A stretch of 64,000 nt of DNA, from assembly GCA_026929865.2 (NCBI GenBank), contig CM049418.1:6719501-6783500 (forward strand). Reading direction: 5' to 3'. Of the stretch, positions 58,763-64,000 are shown in pieces. Positions within the stretch are counted from its first letter, which is position 1. Every line of letters begins with the position of its first letter. The stretch comes from Hyperoplus lanceolatus. Taxonomy: Eukaryota > Chordata > Actinopteri > Uranoscopiformes > Ammodytidae. Position numbers and translations under genes: made by a program. Below the pieces are notes generated by a model. The model saw only the letters and a list, made by a program, of their open reading frames with translations. It was not told the DNA's origin and ran no database searches.

Positions 58763-60253
58763 CAGTCCCCTCCAATAGTATTGGAACGGTGAGGCCAATT
58801 CCTTAATTTTTGCTGTAGACTGGAAACATTTGGGTTTGACACAAAATGATGAATATGAGACAATAGCTCAACATTTCAGCTTTCATTTCCAGGTATTAAC
58901 ATCTGGATCCGATACACAACTTAGAAGATGGCATTTTTTGAAAAGGAACGGCACATTTTTAGGCGAGCAAAAGTATTGGAACAGATAGACTTTAAATAAA
59001 TTAATGTGAATAAACCGTAAAATTTTGTCGCAAATCCTTTAGTTACAATAACCTCATCAAGCCTGTGACCCATTGACATCACCAAACTTTTGCATTTTTC
59101 TTTTGTGATGCTTTGCAGGCTTTCACTGCAGCATCATTCAGTTGCTGTTTGTTTTGGGGGTTACTCTCTTCAGTCTCCTCTTTAGCAGGTAAAATGAATG
59201 CTCTAAAGGGTTTAAGTATGGAGATTGACTTGGCCAGTCTAAAACCTTCCACTTCTTGCCCCTGATGAACTCCTTTGTTGTTTTTGCAGTTTTTTTTTGG
59301 ATCATTATCTTGCTGCAATATGAAGGATCTTCCAATCAGTTTGGTTGCATCTTTCTTTAAATTGGCAGACAAAATGTTTCTGTAGACTTCTGAGTTAATT
59401 TTGCTGTTGCCATCATGTGTTACTGTGTTGTTGTCAAGATGCACCTTTACCAAAGTGATGGAAAGGCTAAAGTTTGGAGAAAGAAAGGATCTGCTCATGA
59501 TCCCAAACATACAAGCTCATCTGTGAAACATGGTGGAGGCAATGTCATGGCTTGGGCTTGCATGGCTTCTTATGGGACGGGCTCATTATTCTTCATTGAT
59601 GATGTAACACATGATGGCAACACCAAAATTAACTTTAAGTCTACAGAAACCTTTTGTCTGCCAATTTAAGGAAAGATGCACCCAAACTGATTGGAAGATC
59701 CTCCATCATGCAGCAAGATAATGACCCAAAACACAACAAAGGAGTTAATCAGGGGCAAGAAGTGGAAGGTTATAGACTGGCCAAGTCAATCTCCAGACTT
59801 AAACCCTTTAGAGCATGCATTTTACATGCTAAAGAGGAGACTTAAGCGAGTAACCCCCTAAAACAAACAGCAACTGAAAGAGGCTGTGGTGAAAGCCTGG
59901 AAAAGCATCACAAAAGAAGAATGCAAAAGTTTGGTGATGTTAATGGTTCACAAGCTTGATGAGGTTATTGCAAGCAAAGGATTTGCGACAAAATATTATG
60001 TTTTATTCACTTTAATTTATTTAAAGTCTATCTGTTCCAATACTTCCGCTCGCCTAAAAATGTGGCGTTCCTTTTCAAAAAATGCCATCTTCTAAGTTGT
60101 GTATCGGATCCAGATGTTAATACCTGGAAATGAAAGATGAAATGTTGAGCTATTGTCTCATATTCATCTTTTGGTGTCAAACCCAAATGTTTTCAGTCTA
60201 CAGCAAAAATAAAGGAATTGGCCTCACCGTTCCAATACTATTGGAGGGGACTG
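58763..60253 (+). mobile_element. Fold-back Tc1-like transposon
   Basis: Ends CAGTCCCCTCCAATAGTATT with TA on each side (58761-58762 and 60254-60255). The arms 58763-59423 and 59604-60253 are inverted copies of the same 3' half of a Tc1 element, each with transposase C-terminal code (QQDNDPK; an SQSPDLNP-type motif in altered frame), around a 180-bp centre that encodes KHGGGNVMAWACMA on the plus strand. The original 5' end, with the DNA-binding part, is missing. Several stops and frameshifts are present, so it is inactive. Confidence 0.85.
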
Positions 60254-60559
60254 TAACTGCTAGGGTGGTCAACCCTTAACTGCAGGGTCAAAAAAGGATG
60301 GAAAGCAATCTGAAAATGATCAGAGATCAAAGAGTGTCTCCTTGTCAACACCTCTTGATTTACGACAGGTAAATTATATGGGAAAGCTCACATCTAAAGA
60401 GTGTAAAACCTTTGATTCAACCTTTGTTTTTTTTCTTTGAATACTGATCACAACAAAGTTACATTTCTTTTTGATTGTGACTTTAATGTCTCCAATCCTT
60501 TTCTTTACTCATTTACAATGACTAAAATTAGAGTTGAAAACACTGGTAACAATTTGCTA

Positions 60560-60834
60560 TACTGTTCCATTCCTGTCTTGTCATTTAATACCTCAATTAG
60601 CAAAAAGCCCCTGTCCCTGGAACTCTCACCAACAAGCCATCCGTGACACTGCCTTTCTCCCCACTTCCTTTAAAAAAACCTAGCTCTTCAGAATGGTTTA
60701 GTCAGTGAAATGTTTTTATATTTACTTGTTCGACGATTAGTCTGTTGTTTTATTGTTGTGCATCAGTTTTTATCTTCTGTTATTTGTCCTTGAGTGTCCT
60801 AAAAGGCGCCCTTTAATGAATAAAATGTGTTATA
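60560..60834 (+). mobile_element. LINE 3' end fragment
   Basis: Plus-strand code resembles the LINE C-terminal phrase with DTAFLPTSFKK, then the tail aaaggcgccctttaatgaat. Related to the tail at 15831-15898. Confidence 0.5.
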
Positions 60835-61115
60835 ATTAGGGCTGTCAAACGATTACAATTTTTAATCAGATTAATCACAGGATTCTGTGGATTAAACACG
60901 ATAAATTTTACCATTCGAAATATGCCCAAAAAATTCGAATTTTCTCTGTATATTGTTGTATGAACGGAAAGATAAAGGGCAGAAGGTGGATATGTACATT
61001 TAAAATTAGTATTTTTATTAATTGAAAATCCAAATGATGGTTTTACAACTGAAAATAAATGTAAATCTAAAATATATACCTACCACACCATAATTCAATT
61101 GGTCTGTCTCTTTAC

Positions 61116-62996
61116 CAGAGGTGGAAAGAGTACAAAAATATTCTACCCAAGTAAAAGTATGATTACTTGGATGAAATTTTACTTAAATAAAAGTAAAAGT
61201 ACTGGACTAAAAATCTACTTAAGTAAAAGTGAAAAAGTAGCTGATTTAAAATGTACTTTAAGTACAAGTTACTAGTTACTTTCTAACAGCGGGAGGGGTC
61301 TCTTCTGTGTAGGGCCTTACAGACAAGGGGATATAAATCTCAAACTAGTTTTGTTTAATTAATGCAACACTTTTACAAATGAAAGTGCACACATTAAACA
61401 AATCATGTCGCTACACATAATGGATGTATACTGTGTCATTATATAAATAAGCAAATATGGAGCAAATAGTCTGTTAATGTGGAAATTGAACCGGTCTACA
61501 GACCTAAACAGACTGCAGCTGCAGTTCTAATAATGTAATTGTGTATAATTGATCCAAACCATGGACATTGCAAGGTTAGGCTGCTCGATTTTGACAAAAA
61601 TCATAATCATGATTATTTAGATTGACATTGTGCAATCACAATTATTATAGACAATTATTCATTGATTTAAGAACTGCAACATGCACTTATGTAACATTTG
61701 AAACCATAATTGAACTTGGGGCGACTGTGGCTCAGGTGGTAGAGCGGGTCGGCCGATGATCAAAGGGTTGGAGGTTCGATCCCCGCCCTGCCACCTGTGT
61801 CAAGGTTGTTGTGTCCTTGGGCAAGACACTTCACCCACCTTGCCTCGTGTGAATGTCGATAGTTAGCCTGCTATCGGTGTATGAATTTGTGTGTGAATGG
61901 TAACGTGTAAATGGGAACAGGTCTCCCTTGCAAAAGAGTCTTCGGACTCAATGGGATTTACCTGTATAAATAAAGGTTAAAAAAAAAAAAAAAAAAAAAA
62001 CTGAAAACAAGGAAAATGCAAATAAGTACAACGTATTTTTAATAATTAAATTAAATAAGTGTCAAAATCAAAATAAACCGTTGCAAATGTTGTTGATAGG
62101 GCACGTCTTTTGCTAGCAGGAATGCGAGGGCATATTTTGTTTATATCTCATGGAGCTGGCTGGATAAGCAAGTTGCATTGTAGGCTACAGTGTTCTTAAT
62201 TGATGACTGTGGCAAGAGTCAAGGAGCTTTAAACTTCCTGTGTTTTTTATTCCTTTATTGCTTGGTCATAGACCACTAGGATTCGACTTAAAGTGAGTAA
62301 ACTAATTGGTCGTGATGTTTTGAGGTGCAGCAGGGTCGCATATGCCTTTTTTTCTCTCTCTCTCACGGTCGCGCATGTCATCTGACTCGCGTGTCCGCGC
62401 GTAACATATCTTGCACATTATTTTAGTCTATTAGTTTTACCTTTCTTCTCGACCTGACTTTCTGCTGTCTTCTGGAAGTTTTTCAAAGCTCTCGGCAACA
62501 CGCACAGTCTCCATCCTACTTCGCACTGTTAAGCTGAAAGCTAAACTATCAGGTGAGGGAGGGGCCGATCGCACGGCTGGATGAAAGGTTTGCTGCATTT
62601 AAAAGCCTTCGCGTCTTCACGTGCGGTACAATGATAGTTTAACTAGGATTATTTTGTTTTAATGATAAAGGGAAGCAATGTTTGTTGTCATCATTTAGTC
62701 GCAATGTGTTCTCTCCTCCTGTCGATCATTCACTGTGTTAGTTTCCGGTATTGTGCCGTAAAAATAAAAGCACCCCGCGATATTTCTTTTCTTTTCTCTC
62801 CGTTAGCCTATCTATTTTTTTACTCAGTAACGCAGGTGATATCAAATGTAGCGAAGTACAATACTTCAAAATAAACATACTCAAAGTAAAAGTAAAAGTA
62901 TAGGTTTTAAAAATCACTTAAAAAATTACAAGTACACGAAAAAACTACTCAATTACAGGAACGCGAGTAAATGTAATTCGCTACTTTACACCCCTG
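61116..62996. mobile_element. hAT element with exact 8-bp duplication CTCTTTAC
   Basis: CAGAGGTGGAAAGAGTAC at the left and TTTACACCCCTG at the right. CTCTTTAC on both sides (61108-61115 and 62997-63004). AAGTAAAAGTA motifs repeat in both subterminal regions. 1,881 bp, carrying a SINE at 61718-62000. No transposase was recognised. Confidence 0.88.
61718..62000 (+). mobile_element. Full-length tRNA-derived SINE
   Basis: Pol III A box (TGGCTCAGGTGGTAGAGC) and B box (GGTTCGATCCCC) in the tRNA-like head. The body has gggcaagacacttcacccac and tatcggtgtatgaat. It ends aaataaaggtt and about 22 A. Intact enough to suggest recent insertion. Confidence 0.85.
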
Positions 62997-63096
62997 CTCT
63001 TTACTATGTGTTTGGGCAAATATAGGCTATACAATGGCATTCATTTTGTGAATCTATAGGTTGTGCATTCTTGAATACAACTTGATTACAGTCCGC

Positions 63097-63147
<51 letters not shown>
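63097..63147. repeat. (GT)n microsatellite
   Basis: About 25 GT units. Confidence 0.9.
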
Positions 63148-63150
<3 letters not shown>

Positions 63151-63569
63151 CGCGACCACGTTGTAGGGGACTGTTCATTTGTACCAGGAAGCCGACGTTA
63201 TGTTGATGTCTACTCACACACACACCTCTGAAAACTGCAGAAGTGTGTGTCCTCGCGGGCTCTGAACAGAGCGGACAATGTTTCTCCTCCTGTTGCTCCC
63301 GACATCAACTGTCACCCGTGGCAGTTGATTTTATATACTATCTATGCCCCCGACACAGACGTGACCGTTAGCAGTTTAAAACACGGCATGGGCTAGCGTG
63401 CTGTTATGTTTGGCTGCGCGCAGCTACTGATCCTGAGTCAGCCACAATGTTAGAGTGACTGTAGTACAGAGCCGGTGGGATGCACGGGGCGGATCATTCT
63501 GCACATGCGTTAACTGCGATAAAAAAAATAACACACACACACGGCGTATAAAGAGGGGGTCACAACCGC

Positions 63570-63660
63570 GATATCTTGGTGCGATGACTACAACCTCCAT
63601 CTCAACTTCAGCAAAAATACGGAGGTGATTGTGGACTAAAGAATCGTCAGGGAGAAAAAC
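63570..63660 (+). mobile_element. LINE reverse-transcriptase fragment
   Basis: One frame reads WCDDYNLHLNFSKNTEVIVD then a stop. It resembles the conserved W..NNLxLNxxKTKExxxD block of fish LINE reverse transcriptases (recalled). Only about 30 codons are left. Confidence 0.6.
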
Positions 63661-63718
63661 ACGCTGAACTCCACAAATATTGTTATTATGTCTGCATTTG
63701 GATCCACTAACATTTTAG

Positions 63719-63760
63719 TGCCCCGTGTGAGGCTCGAACTCACGACCTTCAGATTATGAG
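63719..63760 (-). tRNA. tRNA-Met(CAU) 3' half, truncated duplicate
   Basis: The minus strand reads CTCATAATCTGAAGGTCGTG then AGTTCGAGCCTCACACGGGGCA. The 5' part (D arm and acceptor) is absent. Upstream repeats (actccacaaatattg, atttggatcca) are shared with the full copy, showing a tandem duplication. Confidence 0.75.
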
Positions 63761-63892
63761 GACAACCCTCCCCAGCAAACTAACTGTTCCAGCTGCTGAC
63801 GGTAACACAAGGACCAAACTCCACAAATATTGCTATTGTTTCAGGATTTGGATCCATTAACATTTCAGAAGCCATACATGTAGCATAACACA

Positions 63893-63965
63893 TGCCCCAT
63901 GTGAGGCTCAAACTCACGACCTTCAGATTATGAGACTGACGCTCTGCCTACTGCGCCAACGAGGC
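63893..63965 (-). tRNA. Elongator tRNA-Met(CAU), full length
   Basis: 73 nt on the minus strand from GCCTCGTTGGCGCAGTAGGC to CACATGGGGCA, with CTCATAATC around the anticodon. Length and most positions match vertebrate elongator tRNA-Met (recalled). The T loop reads TTTGAGCC where TTCGATCC is usual, weakening the B box, so it may be a recent pseudogene. No CCA is encoded, as normal in eukaryotes. Confidence 0.8.
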
Positions 63966-64000
63966 CAACAGAAGAAAAAATAAATGGCATTTTTTCACAA

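Larger units (their letters stand above)
60838..63535. mobile_element. hAT-like AGGGCTGTCAA element, split by another hAT
   Basis: Left AGGGCTGTCAAACGATTAC (60838) with TTAATCAGATTAATCAC. After a nested hAT the sequence continues at 63005 and includes the blocks shared in inverted order with 57303-57508. The right end is uncertain, around 63535. Confidence 0.55.

Noticed and set aside
59079-59510. Independent minus-strand gene of 143 codons
   Set aside because: It is the inverted Tc1 transposase 3' half in the left arm of the fold-back element.

Overview
This window looks like teleost fish genomic DNA. It is AT-rich and intron-bearing, full of fish-type DNA transposons (hAT, Tc1, pogo-like, PIF/Harbinger-like, TTAA-target elements), LINE 3' ends, tRNA-derived SINEs and long (TG)n/(CA)n tracts. 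Most of the 64 kb is transposon debris, often nested, around three protein genes that can be read with confidence.

Layout. (1) 1-11.35 kb, minus strand: the 5' part of a farp1-like gene. The first coding exon is 4777-4950, with intron on both sides and a probable noncoding first exon near 11.05-11.34 kb; the rest of the gene lies beyond position 1. (2) 11.8-17.9 kb: a TTAA-flanked 922-bp element, a tRNA-Ile(AAU) gene interrupted twice, and a pogo-like transposon with a surviving transposase C-terminus and a PHD-like tail. (3) 18.2-22.1 kb, minus strand: a complete seven-exon PLCXD gene (PI-PLC X-domain protein, 315 aa, closest to PLCXD1 by recall). (4) 22.3-43 kb: about 20 kb of repeats, including a Russian-doll nest at 32.98-39.80 kb. 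(5) 43.9-53.56 kb, plus strand: a complete FHL gene (four-and-a-half LIM, 279 aa, FHL2-like). It has a plausible MEF2/TATA promoter, a noncoding exon 1, five coding exons and a poly(A) signal. (6) 54.1-57.15 kb: a tRNA-Leu(CAG) gene split by a 2,974-bp insertion with inverted ends. (7) 57.3-63.5 kb: hAT elements, SINEs and a fold-back Tc1. (8) 63.7-63.97 kb: a tRNA-Met(CAU) gene beside a half copy of itself.

The protein genes show no common pathway: FARP1 is a FERM/RhoGEF protein, PLCXD a putative phosphodiesterase, and FHL a LIM adaptor of muscle and nucleus. The most unusual observations are the interrupted tRNA genes, where both insertions fall in or next to the anticodon arm, the nested transposons with readable target duplications, and a transcription-ready promoter inside the tRNA-Leu insertion. 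Exon joins were checked by hand for splice dinucleotides, phase and total length. Family names for transposons rest on terminal motifs and target-site duplications, not on database searches.
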